Assembly (NCBI RefSeq): GCF_011297335.1
Contig: NZ_JAAOTJ010000008.1
Span: 124,001 to 188,000 of the forward strand
DNA length: 64,000 nt
DNA from: Catellatospora methionotrophica
GTDB lineage: Bacteria > Actinomycetota > Actinomycetes > Mycobacteriales > Micromonosporaceae
Direction of reading: 5' to 3'
Below the pieces are notes generated by a model. The model was not told the DNA's origin. It did not search any database and saw only the letters and a program-made list of their open reading frames with translations. The position numbers and the translations under genes are program-made. Shown here in pieces: positions 45,495-57,829 of this stretch; within the stretch, counting starts at the first letter, position 1, and the number at the start of each line of letters is the position of its first letter.

Positions 45495-46754
45495 ATGAAG
45501 ATCGCAGTCGTGGGTGGAGGCTCCACCTACACCCCCGAGCTGGTCGACGGGTTCGCCCGGCTGGCCGGCAGCCTCGACGTCACCGAGCTGTGCCTGATCG
45601 ACCCGGCCGGTTCGCGGCTGGACGTCATCGGGCCGTACGCCCGCCGGCTGATGGCCCACCATGGCCACCCCGGCACGCTGACCTGGACCACCGACCTGGA
45701 CGCCGGGCTGACCGACGCCGCCGTGGTCGTCGTGCAGCTGCGCGTCGGCGGGCAGACCGCCCGGATCAGTGACGAGACCTTCCCCCTCGAATGCGGCTGC
45801 GTCGGGCAGGAGACCACCGGTGCGGGCGGCCTGGCCAAGGCGCTGCGCACGGTGCCGGTCGTGCTCGACGTGGCCGAGCGGGCGGCGCGGCTGGCCGCCC
45901 CGGGCGCGTGGATCGTCGACTTCACCAACCCGGTCGGCATCGTCACCCGGGCCCTGCTCGATGCCGGACACAAGGCGGTCGGCCTGTGCAATGTGGCCAT
46001 CGGCTTCCAGCGGCGCTTCGCCAAGCTGCTCGGCGTCGAGCCGGGCGCGGTCACCCTCGACCACGTCGGCCTGAACCACCTCACCTGGGAGCGCGCCGCC
46101 TACGTCGACGGCGTCGACCGTCTGCCAGAGCTGCTGGCCGGGCACCTGGACGAGCTGGCCCGGCCCGTGCAGCTGCCGCCGTCGCTGCTCCGCCTGCTCG
46201 GCAACGTGCCGTCGTACTACCTGCGCTACTTCTACGCCCACGACGAGGTCGTCCGCGAGGAGCGCGACGCCCCCACCCGCGGGCAGAAGGTCGCCGAGAT
46301 GGAGACCGAACTGCTGCGGATGTACGCCGACCCGGCCCTGACCACCAAACCGGACCTGCTGTCCAAGCGCGGCGGGGCGTTCTACTCCGAGGCGGCCGTC
46401 GGCCTGATCACGTCGCTGCTCAGCGGCGACGGCGCGGTCCACGCGGTGAACCTGCGCAACGGCGGCCACCTGCCGTTCCTGCCCGACGAGTCGGTGATCG
46501 AGGTCAGCGCCCGGGTGGACCGCGACGGCGCGACAGCCGTGGCGGCCCCACCGGTCGGCCCCGAACTGTCCGGCCTGATCTCCGCCGTCGCCGCGTACGA
46601 GGAGCTGGCCGTACGCGCCGCGGTGCACGGCGGCCGCGACCGCGTCTACGCCGCGCTGCTCGCGCACCCGCTGGTCGGCCAGCACGAGTACGCCGAGGGC
46701 CTGACCCAGCGCCTGCTCGCCGCCAACGCCGCACACCTGGCCTGGGCGCGATGA
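45495..46754 (+). CDS. GH4 family 6-phospho-beta-glucosidase
   Basis: NAD- and metal-dependent glycosidase of family GH4, 419 residues. MKIAVVGGGSTYTPELVDGF is the NAD-binding start. DFTNPVGIVTRALL, LCNVAIGFQ with metal ligand C165, and GLNHLTW with H195 are the family marks. GH4 enzymes act on 6-phospho sugars by an oxidation-elimination route, so the substrate must first be phosphorylated; the following kinase gene could do this. It is second in the ROK operon, 29 bases after the regulator. Confidence 0.9.
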   Translation: MKIAVVGGGSTYTPELVDGFARLAGSLDVTELCLIDPAGSRLDVIGPYARRLMAHHGHPGTLTWTTDLDAGLTDAAVVVVQLRVGGQTARISDETFPLECGCVGQETTGAGGLAKALRTVPVVLDVAERAARLAAPGAWIVDFTNPVGIVTRALLDAGHKAVGLCNVAIGFQRRFAKLLGVEPGAVTLDHVGLNHLTWERAAYVDGVDRLPELLAGHLDELARPVQLPPSLLRLLGNVPSYYLRYFYAHDEVVREERDAPTRGQKVAEMETELLRMYADPALTTKPDLLSKRGGAFYSEAAVGLITSLLSGDGAVHAVNLRNGGHLPFLPDESVIEVSARVDRDGATAVAAPPVGPELSGLISAVAAYEELAVRAAVHGGRDRVYAALLAHPLVGQHEYAEGLTQRLLAANAAHLAWAR

Positions 46755-46788
46755 GCGCCGGGGTGCCGGGCCGGGACGGGGCGCGCGG

Positions 46789-47790
46789 ATGAGCCCCGCC
46801 GAGCTGTTCCTCGCCGTCGACGGCGGCAACTCCAAAACCGACGTGGTGCTCGCCGACTCGGACGGGCGCGTGCACGGATACGTACGCGGGCCGGGGTCGT
46901 GCCCGCAGGTGATCGGGCTGGACACGGCGGTGGCGCTGCTGGACCGGCTGATCGGCGCGGCGCTGCGGGCAGCCGAGATGCCCCCGTCCGTGCCGATCGC
47001 CCGCGCCGAGGTCTACCTGTCCGGTCTCGACCTGCCCGAGGAGGTCGAGGCGGCGGCCAAGGCGGTCGCGCCGACCGGCTGGGCGCGGTCATACCGGCTG
47101 GACAACGACACGTTCGCGCTGATGCGGGCGGGCACGGACAGCCCGGACGCGATCGCGGTGGTCTGCGGGGCCGGGATCAACTGCGTCGGGCGCAGCGCCG
47201 ACGGGCGCACCGCCCGGTTCCCGGCGCTGGGCCCGATCTCCGGCGACTGGGGTGGCGGGCTGCACCTGGCCTCGCTGGTGATGTGGCACGCGGCGCGCGC
47301 CGAGGACGGGCGCGGGCCCGCCACGGCGCTGGCCGGGGCGGTGGCCGCGCACTTCGGGCAGGCCACCGTCAACGATGTGATCACCGGCCTGCACCTGGGC
47401 AGCCTCGGCCAGGACCGCATGATCGGGCTGAGCGAGGTGCTGTTCGCCGCCGCCGGACAGGGTGACGCGGTCGCCCGGCGCGTGGTGGCGCGCCAGGCGA
47501 CCGAGATCACGTCATTGGTCACGGTTGCCGCGGACCGGCTCGGGCTGAGGGAGGAACCGTATGCCGTGGTCCTGGGCGGTGGCGTGCTTCGCGCCCGGCA
47601 TCCGTTGCTGCAGGACGCCGTTGCCGCGGGGGTGAAGGCCCACTCGTCGAAGGCCCGGTTGACCGTGCTCGCACAGCCACCGGTGGTAGGAGCGGGCCTT
47701 TTCGCACTGGACGCGCTGGGTGCGGCGCCTGCCGCCGCTGCCGCGTTGCGTTCCGCGCTGGAGGAGGCGCGCCCCCTCGACCAGCGCTGA
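46789..47790 (+). CDS. BadF/BadG-type ATPase, likely N-acetylglucosamine or beta-glucoside kinase
   Basis: ASKHA-fold protein of 333 residues resembling N-acetylglucosamine kinase. The phosphate-1 motif is AVDGGNSKTDVVLADSDG (residues 9-26), RLDNDTFALMRAG carries the likely base, VCGAGINCVGRSADG is phosphate-2, and VLGGGVLRARH is the adenosine motif. It has no DNA-binding domain. Placement after a GH4 gene suggests it phosphorylates an imported sugar for that glycosidase. The exact sugar is not determined. Confidence 0.82.
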   Translation: MSPAELFLAVDGGNSKTDVVLADSDGRVHGYVRGPGSCPQVIGLDTAVALLDRLIGAALRAAEMPPSVPIARAEVYLSGLDLPEEVEAAAKAVAPTGWARSYRLDNDTFALMRAGTDSPDAIAVVCGAGINCVGRSADGRTARFPALGPISGDWGGGLHLASLVMWHAARAEDGRGPATALAGAVAAHFGQATVNDVITGLHLGSLGQDRMIGLSEVLFAAAGQGDAVARRVVARQATEITSLVTVAADRLGLREEPYAVVLGGGVLRARHPLLQDAVAAGVKAHSSKARLTVLAQPPVVGAGLFALDALGAAPAAAAALRSALEEARPLDQR

Positions 47791-47794
47791 GGCG

Positions 47795-48310
47795 CTACTT
47801 GGCGATGGCGGTCTTCAGCCAGTTCAGCGCGGCCTTGTGGTAGGCGACGGCGAACTCCAGCCCTGCGGCAGTGAAGTCGTCGCCTTCCTTCTTGGCCTCC
47901 TTGGCCTGCTCGCGGGCTTCCGCGAGCGCCTCGGTGTGGTGCGAGTTGGCGCTGTTGAGCAGCGAGTCGAACTGGTTGGTCGCGTGCGTGGATCCGAACG
48001 CGACACGCAGTGCATACGGGTTGCGCACCAGCTCGCGGCCGGGCTCCTCGTTCAGCCAGCGGGCGAAGGCACGCTTGCCGGACGCGGTGATCGCGTAGGG
48101 CTGGCTCGCCCGCGGGCCGGGCTTGCCGAGCTTGACGTAGCCGAGCTCGGCGAGGACCGGCAGTTCACGGTAGACCTGGGACCGGGTCATCGACCAGTAC
48201 GGGCTGAGCCGGCGTTCGGCCGCCGCCATCAGCTGGCCACCGGTCATGGGGCCGTCGTGCAGCAGGCCGAGCACGGCCGCCGCAGTAGCGTTGATTCCTA
48301 CCTCTGCCAT
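47795..48310 (-). CDS. PadR family transcriptional regulator
   Basis: A 171-residue winged-helix regulator. The N-terminal domain has TAAAVLGLLHDGPMTGGQLM and SMTRSQVYRELPVLAELGYV, the PadR motif, followed by the wing QPYAITASGKRAF. The C-terminal half is helical and charged, as in the Vir_act_alpha_C type. It converges on the kinase gene with a 4-base gap. A 16-base palindrome lies 88 bases upstream of its start. Confidence 0.88.
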   Translation of the reverse strand: MAEVGINATAAAVLGLLHDGPMTGGQLMAAAERRLSPYWSMTRSQVYRELPVLAELGYVKLGKPGPRASQPYAITASGKRAFARWLNEEPGRELVRNPYALRVAFGSTHATNQFDSLLNSANSHHTEALAEAREQAKEAKKEGDDFTAAGLEFAVAYHKAALNWLKTAIAK

Positions 48311-48845
48311 GACTCAACGCTGCCACTTTCACAGCCTTCTGTCCAGGATATCGGCCCATCCACAGTGCACATTCCGCGCCGGACAGTCCCTTGCCGACTG
48401 TCTGATCAGACAGGAATATGTCCGTTTCCTGCCTCGAAGGTCACGCCTGACGGGATAACACAAACCGCCCGATATCTCTCTCCCCGGCGTGTCGCCCCAT
48501 TCGCCCCCCTCCCCACCCTCCCACTCACCGCCCAAAGATCACCCCAAAACCGACATATCCACAGGTCCGTCCACACCCTCCCCTCGAAGATCACGATTTC
48601 GTGTCAGATCACTGAGTGTCACCCGAGCTATCGACACGAAACGGCGATCATGCGCCGACATCGGACACGAGCCCTGCGACACCGGTCGCGGCGCGCCAGC
48701 CGACAGGGCAGGCGCGGGGTGGCGGAGCGGCCACGGTGCGTAGCCGAGCAGTCGCGGAGACGGGCGGGCACGGGCCCAGTGTGGAGCGGGCGCGGCGCGG
48801 GCCGGAAGAGGAGCGCGCCGGAGCGCGAAGGCGGCCGCGGCGGGA
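48311..48845. other. Intergenic region between padR and the tryptophan dioxygenase gene
   Basis: These 535 bases contain the padR promoter region, the palindrome at 48398-48413, and an interrupted repeat of TTTCGTGTC with GACACGAAA near 48598-48640. The right half is GC-rich. Several short open frames are present but none has convincing protein-like sequence or a ribosome site. Confidence 0.5.
48398..48413. promoter_or_regulatory. 16-base palindrome upstream of padR
   Basis: CTGTCTGATCAGACAG is perfectly self-complementary and lies in a 60-base AT-richer stretch before padR. It is a candidate operator, possibly autoregulatory. Confidence 0.4.
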
Positions 48846-49625
48846 TCAGAGAGCCGCGCGGAGTGACCAGAGCGCGGGGTAGAACCGGGTGTCCAGGCGG
48901 GAGCGGAGGTAGGGGCTGCCTGCGGAGCCGCCGGTGCCGGGTTTGGCGCCGATCTGGCGTTCGGCCATCAGCACGTGCCGGGCCCGCCACAGCGACCAGG
49001 CCTGGTCGTGCGAGATCAGCGCCTCGGCCAGGTCCCAGAGCGCACCGTGCCGCTCGCGATCACGCGCGATGGCCACGAGGGAGGCCAGCACCTCGTCCTC
49101 GGACGCTGTCGCGAACCCGTGCGCGGCCAGCAGCGCCAGGTAGCCGTCCCACAGGGTCGGCTCGGCCAGCCGCCGACGCAGCCGCTCATCCTCGGCGGGG
49201 GCCAGGCCGCGCAGCCGGTCGACGAAGCCGGGGTCCTTGAGCCCGGAGATGAACTCGATCTCGCGGAACTGGGCGGACTGGAACCCGGAGGCGGGCGCGA
49301 GCAGGGTGCGGAAGGCGAGGAAGTCCTGCGGGGTCATCGTGTCGATGACGTCGACCTGCTGCACCAGCAGCACCTCGACCGCGTGGCAGCGCTCCAGGCG
49401 GACCCGGGGCAGGTAGCTCTCCCCGACCAGCATCCGGTCACGGGCGTCGGCCAGCTCGTGCAGCAGCAGCTTGAACCACAGCTCGTACGCCTGGTGGATG
49501 GTGATGAACAGCAGCTCGTCGTGGGCCTCGGGGGTGGACTGGGGCACCTGCTGGGCCAGCAGCTCGGGCACGCGCAGGTAGTTGCCGTAGGTGAGGCGGC
49601 CGCCCTGCTCCCCGAAGCTGTGCAC
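48846..49625 (-). CDS. Tryptophan 2,3-dioxygenase
   Basis: Heme enzyme that opens the indole ring of tryptophan to N-formylkynurenine. From GTG 49625 it has 259 residues: GGRLTYGNYLRVPELLAQQ, EAHDELLFITIHQAYELW, then PASGFQSAQFREIEF and a C-terminal SHDQAWSLWRARHVLM. An in-frame start at 49673 would lie inside the terminator hairpin of pruA, so I reject it. No other kynurenine-pathway gene is adjacent. There is no strong ribosome site before GTG 49625. Confidence 0.9.
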   Translation of the reverse strand: MHSFGEQGGRLTYGNYLRVPELLAQQVPQSTPEAHDELLFITIHQAYELWFKLLLHELADARDRMLVGESYLPRVRLERCHAVEVLLVQQVDVIDTMTPQDFLAFRTLLAPASGFQSAQFREIEFISGLKDPGFVDRLRGLAPAEDERLRRRLAEPTLWDGYLALLAAHGFATASEDEVLASLVAIARDRERHGALWDLAEALISHDQAWSLWRARHVLMAERQIGAKPGTGGSAGSPYLRSRLDTRFYPALWSLRAAL

Positions 49626-49657
49626 GGTGTCACGGTAACTCAGACATATACGAAAGA

Positions 49658-49690
49658 AGGGGTGGTATCGCACGAAGCGATACCACCCCT
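49658..49690 (-). terminator. Intrinsic terminator of pruA
   Basis: Perfect 14-base arms (49658-49671 and 49677-49690) surround ACGAA. On the minus strand the hairpin is followed by TCTTTCGTATATG, a T-rich tract. Confidence 0.85.
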
Positions 49691-49703
49691 AACCGTCAGC
49701 GGA

Positions 49704-51350
<1,647 letters not shown>

Positions 51351-51385
51351 CGATGGCTCCTCCGGTCGGAAGGTTCGTCGGCGTT

Positions 51386-51407
51386 CTTTGCATACTTGCA
51401 CGCAAAG
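51386..51407. promoter_or_regulatory. Candidate operator upstream of pruA
   Basis: CTTTGC (51386-51391) and GCAAAG (51402-51407) form an interrupted palindrome in an AT-rich patch 36 bases before the pruA start, with TGCA-TACT-TGCA inside it. Confidence 0.3.
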
Positions 51408-51622
51408 TACCGCCAGGACCCGGCCCGGCGGCAGACATGTGATCCGTTCGACCATGACCGGCCCGACGGCGATCGGGTCGGCCGTGATCCAGCCCAGGTC
51501 ACCGGGCCTGCCCTACCGCTCCAGCCTACCCACCCCTCAGGCCTGGCTAGGCTAGGTCGCCGGAGCATGCAACCCTGCTCGGCGCCGTCGGCAGGCCCAC
51601 TGTCGCCCAACAGGAGACCACG

Positions 51623-52582
51623 ATGACCGAGCCCGCGATCGCCACGTCCGCCCAACCTCAGCAGCGCAAGGCCGCGGCGCTGCCGCCCGCCGCGCCCGAG
51701 GAGCCGCGTACGCCGTCCACGACCGGCTGGCTGGCCTTCCTGGCCCTGGGCTGGCTCGTGGTGGCGCTGCTGTTCTACCGCACCGCGTTCGCCGGAGACG
51801 ACGGCGACTACAAGCTGGTGCTGGCGGCGGTGCTGCTGCCGCTGGTGATCCAGGCCAACCTGCTCGCGGGGGCGGCGGTCGGGCTGTGGTCGACGCTCGC
51901 GCTGGGCCGCCGCAAGCCGTGGGCCGAGCAGGGCCCCGGCCGCTGGGCCGTGGGCACCGCCGCCGGGCTGCTGACGGGCACGCTGGCCAGCGGGGCCATC
52001 CTGCTGGCGTACGGCATGTCGGCGCGCGCGGTCGGCGTGGTCGCCGTGGCCGTCGGGGTGGCCGGGGCGCTGGGCGGGGCGCTCGGGGCGATCCGCCCGG
52101 CCCGCATCCTCGCCGCGGGCCTGTCCGCCGCGCTGGCGGTGCTGGTCTTCCTCAACGTGGTGGCGCTGTTCTCGACGTCGCTGCTCGACGCGTTCGGCAG
52201 CGGCGACACCGCGGCCGAGCGCTACTCCGCGAACGGGCTGCTGGCGGGCACCACCGCGGTCATCGCCGGGCTGGTCGCCGGGCTCGCCGCGTACTGGCGC
52301 ATCCGGCGTGCCGCCGCGCGCAGCGGGGACACCCCGAAGTGGCCGATCTTCCTGGCCGCGGGCGCGTCCGCCGGGCTGCTGCTGATCATCGCCGAGTTCT
52401 GCACCCGGCTCGGCGTCGCCCAGCTGCTGTCGCTGGCCGAGAAGGACATCTCCGCCGACACCGAGATCCTGTCCTTCATCGCGGCGTCGCGCCTGAACAC
52501 CGGACTGGTCGTGCTGTTCGTCGGCGCGATCACCACGACCATCGCGTACGGCCGGACGCTGCCCAAGGCCGTCCGGGACTGA
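51623..52582 (+). CDS. Uncharacterised multi-pass membrane protein
   Basis: The 319-residue protein has a proline-rich cytoplasmic N-terminus (about residues 1-33) and about eight hydrophobic segments. I do not recognise a family. It starts MTEPAIATSAQPQQRKAAAL, with AGGAGACC before the ATG. It is divergent from pruA and convergent with the DUF6912 gene. No functional inference is safe. Confidence 0.72.
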   Translation: MTEPAIATSAQPQQRKAAALPPAAPEEPRTPSTTGWLAFLALGWLVVALLFYRTAFAGDDGDYKLVLAAVLLPLVIQANLLAGAAVGLWSTLALGRRKPWAEQGPGRWAVGTAAGLLTGTLASGAILLAYGMSARAVGVVAVAVGVAGALGGALGAIRPARILAAGLSAALAVLVFLNVVALFSTSLLDAFGSGDTAAERYSANGLLAGTTAVIAGLVAGLAAYWRIRRAAARSGDTPKWPIFLAAGASAGLLLIIAEFCTRLGVAQLLSLAEKDISADTEILSFIAASRLNTGLVVLFVGAITTTIAYGRTLPKAVRD

Positions 52583-52589
52583 CTCCGGT

Positions 52590-53093
52590 TCACCGGAGGA
52601 GTTCGTCGAGCTCCTCCGGTGCGTACCAGAGCAGGTCCAGGTCCTCGGCCGAGTCCACGGTGAACTGCGCGTCCGGGTCGCCGCCCGCGGCCCGCTCGAC
52701 GACCTCGGCGGCATCGGCCACCACCGGCTCCGCGTCGGCCTCGTCCACGTGGAACGCCGCGATCGCGGCGCGGCGCACGGCGCTGTTCAGCCGGACCGCG
52801 CTCGTGCCCAGGTCACGGTTCTCGACGCTCACCTGGCTGGCGGGCACGTCGGCGGAGACCACCACCCGCCGCCGGGGAGCCGCCGGATCGTCGCGCAGCA
52901 GGCGCAGCGCGTCCTGGGCGGCGCGCATGAAGGCGACGTACTCCAGCTCCTCCTCGTCGCCCTCGGCATACCACTCGCGCAGGGCCGGGGTCACCGCGTG
53001 CGCGGCCAGACCCGGCAGCTCGTCGCCGTCGCGCAGCGCCGCGACCAGCGGCACCGTCGCGGGCAGGTACACCCTCACGAGATCGTTCGCCAC
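52590..53093 (-). CDS. DUF6912 family protein
   Basis: A 167-residue protein conserved in actinobacteria. It carries [16 protein letters not shown] near the start, [19 protein letters not shown] and [11 protein letters not shown], then an acidic, proline-poor C-terminus. I start it at GTG 53093, which has GGAGG 8 bases before it; an internal GTG at 53078 is possible. The function is unknown. The gene is divergent from the BldC-like gene. Confidence 0.8.
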   Translation of the reverse strand: MANDLVRVYLPATVPLVAALRDGDELPGLAAHAVTPALREWYAEGDEEELEYVAFMRAAQDALRLLRDDPAAPRRRVVVSADVPASQVSVENRDLGTSAVRLNSAVRRAAIAAFHVDEADAEPVVADAAEVVERAAGGDPDAQFTVDSAEDLDLLWYAPEELDELLR

Positions 53094-53223
53094 GTCGGAT
53101 CCCTCCGTCCCCGTTAGCCTGCGCACAGTCTCGCACGGCGACACCGGACTCCCCACGCCACACCATCCGATGGCAAACTGAAGCAACCGCACGAATCAGC
53201 CCCTCTTCAGGAGATCCGCCGAC

Positions 53224-53457
53224 ATGACTCAGCCGTTGCCCCGCTTCCTCACCCTGGAGCAGGTCGCCGAGGAGCTCAGCACCTCCACGGCCCAGATCTA
53301 CGCGCTGGTCCGGCGGGGCGAGCTGCCTGCCATCCGGCTGGGCGGCCGGGGACAGTGGCGGGTGGAGCGGGCCCGGCTGGAGGAGTTCATCGCCCAGCTC
53401 TACGACGAGGCCCAGCAGTACGTGAAGGACAATCCGCTGTCCGGCGGCGAGGACTGA
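53224..53457 (+). CDS. BldC-like helix-turn-helix protein (excisionase/MerR-type)
   Basis: The 77-residue protein is one winged-helix domain of the HTH_17 type: FLTLEQVAEELSTSTAQIYA, then LVRRGELPAIRLGGRGQWRV and ERARLEEFIAQLY. This matches the small BldC family that controls development in Streptomyces and is widespread in actinobacteria. AGGAGA precedes the ATG. Whether it is the BldC orthologue or a relative cannot be settled without a tree. Confidence 0.85.
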   Translation: MTQPLPRFLTLEQVAEELSTSTAQIYALVRRGELPAIRLGGRGQWRVERARLEEFIAQLYDEAQQYVKDNPLSGGED

Positions 53458-53545
53458 CGCCCTGGCCCGGACCCGGGTCGCACCAAGATCGGTGAGATTG
53501 GCATTGACCGATCCCTCATGAGCAAGCTACAAATGTCAAACGGAG

Positions 53546-53565
53546 GCAAACTCAAGCAAACTCAA
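53546..53565 (+). repeat. Tandem GCAAACTCAA x2
   Basis: Two adjacent copies of the 10-base unit GCAAACTCAA fill 53546-53565, 20 bases before the Rv3235-like gene. The preceding stretch is AT-richer. This could be a direct-repeat operator. Confidence 0.5.
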
Positions 53566-53585
53566 GATCGAAGGTGGTGGTCCCG

Positions 53586-54092
53586 ATGACGGTGCTCGCC
53601 GTTGCTGCCGGATCCGTCCGCATCCATCGCGCGCCCCCGCTCGACCCGCCGTTCGACGACGAGCTGCGCCCCGTCGCCTACCAACCGGCCCGCCCCGAAC
53701 CCCGCGAGCTCATCCCGCCCGGGGCCGTCGCCGGAGCCTCCCCCGAGTGCCACACCGCCGCCCTGCGCTTCCTGAACCTGTGCCTGGAGCTGTTCAACGG
53801 CTTCCGCTCCCCCGGACAGCTGCGCCCGCTGGTGCGCGTCCCGCAGGCCAACGACGTGCTCGACGAGCTGGCGCGCGGGCTGCGGCGGCTGGCCGTGCTC
53901 CGCCAGTCCGCGCCCGCGGGCACCCCGCGCCGCCCCGTGCGCCGCCGTCAGCTGCGCACCTGCGAGCCCCGTCCCGGCGTCGCCGAGGTCGCCGCCGTGC
54001 TCAGCGACGGCCGTGCCACCTGGTCCGTGGCCTACCGCCTGGAACGCGACACCGCGAGCTGGCGCTGCACCGCCCTCACAGTCCTGCTCTGA
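53586..54092 (+). CDS. Rv3235 family protein
   Basis: A 168-residue protein of the Rv3235 family, found next to secA in mycobacteria and other actinobacteria. The N-terminal half is proline-rich and probably disordered; the C-terminal half contains LCLELFNGFRSPGQLRPLV and the family ending VAYRLERDTASWRCTALTVL. The function is unknown. AAGGTGGTGG precedes ATG 53586; an in-frame GTG at 53574 is less likely. It converges with secA. Confidence 0.85.
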   Translation: MTVLAVAAGSVRIHRAPPLDPPFDDELRPVAYQPARPEPRELIPPGAVAGASPECHTAALRFLNLCLELFNGFRSPGQLRPLVRVPQANDVLDELARGLRRLAVLRQSAPAGTPRRPVRRRQLRTCEPRPGVAEVAAVLSDGRATWSVAYRLERDTASWRCTALTVLL

Positions 54093-54147
54093 CCCCGGGG
54101 GGACGGCCGCGCCCACACCGCACCGGCCATGCTGGGCACCACGACGA

Positions 54148-54179
54148 AAGAAGGACCGGCCGATCGGCCGGTCCTTCTT
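54148..54179. terminator. Perfect 32-base palindromic terminator
   Basis: Positions 54148-54179 are fully self-complementary; the half-site begins AAGAAGGACCGGCC. It lies between the convergent Rv3235-like gene and secA, and each end carries TTCTT in the direction of transcription. Confidence 0.85.
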
Positions 54180-54200
54180 CGCTGAGATCGTCTCAGAGCG

Positions 54201-57044
<2,844 letters not shown>

Positions 57045-57244
57045 GGGTGTTCAACGCTCCCTAGACAGTCTGCCGACCCATCGTAGGCGCATCGGAGCGC
57101 GAATCGTCACCCCCGGGGAAGTGATCCGGCAGAATCGGTCACGAAGTCACAAACCTCCAGGCCGCAAGCTCGGCCGTACGGCGCATTCCGCGCGCGGCCT
57201 AATCGGCGTGCCCGCCCGCGCGATCATGTGCCAGGGTGGGGGCC

Positions 57245-57829
57245 ATGACCGACCTGTACGACAGCCCCCAACCGGTCCTGCACACCGCCACCGACCGGGG
57301 CGCGAAGCTCACCCTGCGACCCGCCCAGCTCGGCGACGCGCCCGGTGTCCTGGCCGCCTGCCTCGACCCGGAGACCCTGCGCTGGACGACCGTGCCGCTC
57401 GCATACGACCACGAGAAGGCCGTCGACTTCGTGACCGGCTACGCCCCCGGCTGGTGGGAACGCCGCCAGGGTGCCGCGTTCGTGCTCGCCGACGCCGACG
57501 ACGCCTACGTCGGCCAGATCGACCTGCGCGTCTCCGCCGACCCGCAGGTCGCCGACGTCGGCTTCCTCACCGCGCCGCACGCCCGCGGACACGGCTACAT
57601 GAGCGCCGCGCTGCGCGCCGTCGCCGAGTGGGGCATCCGCGAACTCGGCCTGGAGCGGGTCGAGTGGAAGGCGTTCGTCGGCAACGACGGCTCGCGCCGG
57701 GTCGCCGAGCGGGCGGGCTTCACCTACGAGGGCATCCAGCGCAGCGGCTGCGCGTACCGCGGCGAGCGCCGCGACGCCTGGGTCGCCGCCCTGGTCCGCG
57801 CGGACCTGACCGCCGGGGCCACGGCATGA
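57245..57829 (+). CDS. GNAT family N-acetyltransferase
   Basis: A 194-residue RimJ/RimL-like GNAT. It opens LTLRPAQLGDAPGVLAACLD, has the acetyl-CoA loop HARGHGYMSAALRAVAEW, and ends VGNDGSRRVAERAGFTYEG. The acceptor is unknown. ATG overlaps nothing upstream; its TGA overlaps the start of the next gene (ATGA), so the two acetyltransferase genes form a coupled pair. Confidence 0.87.
   Translation: MTDLYDSPQPVLHTATDRGAKLTLRPAQLGDAPGVLAACLDPETLRWTTVPLAYDHEKAVDFVTGYAPGWWERRQGAAFVLADADDAYVGQIDLRVSADPQVADVGFLTAPHARGHGYMSAALRAVAEWGIRELGLERVEWKAFVGNDGSRRVAERAGFTYEGIQRSGCAYRGERRDAWVAALVRADLTAGATA

Noticed and set aside
48489-48882. Short open frames between padR and the dioxygenase gene
   Set aside because: They are rich in S, P, H and R without hydrophobic pattern, ribosome site or family resemblance.
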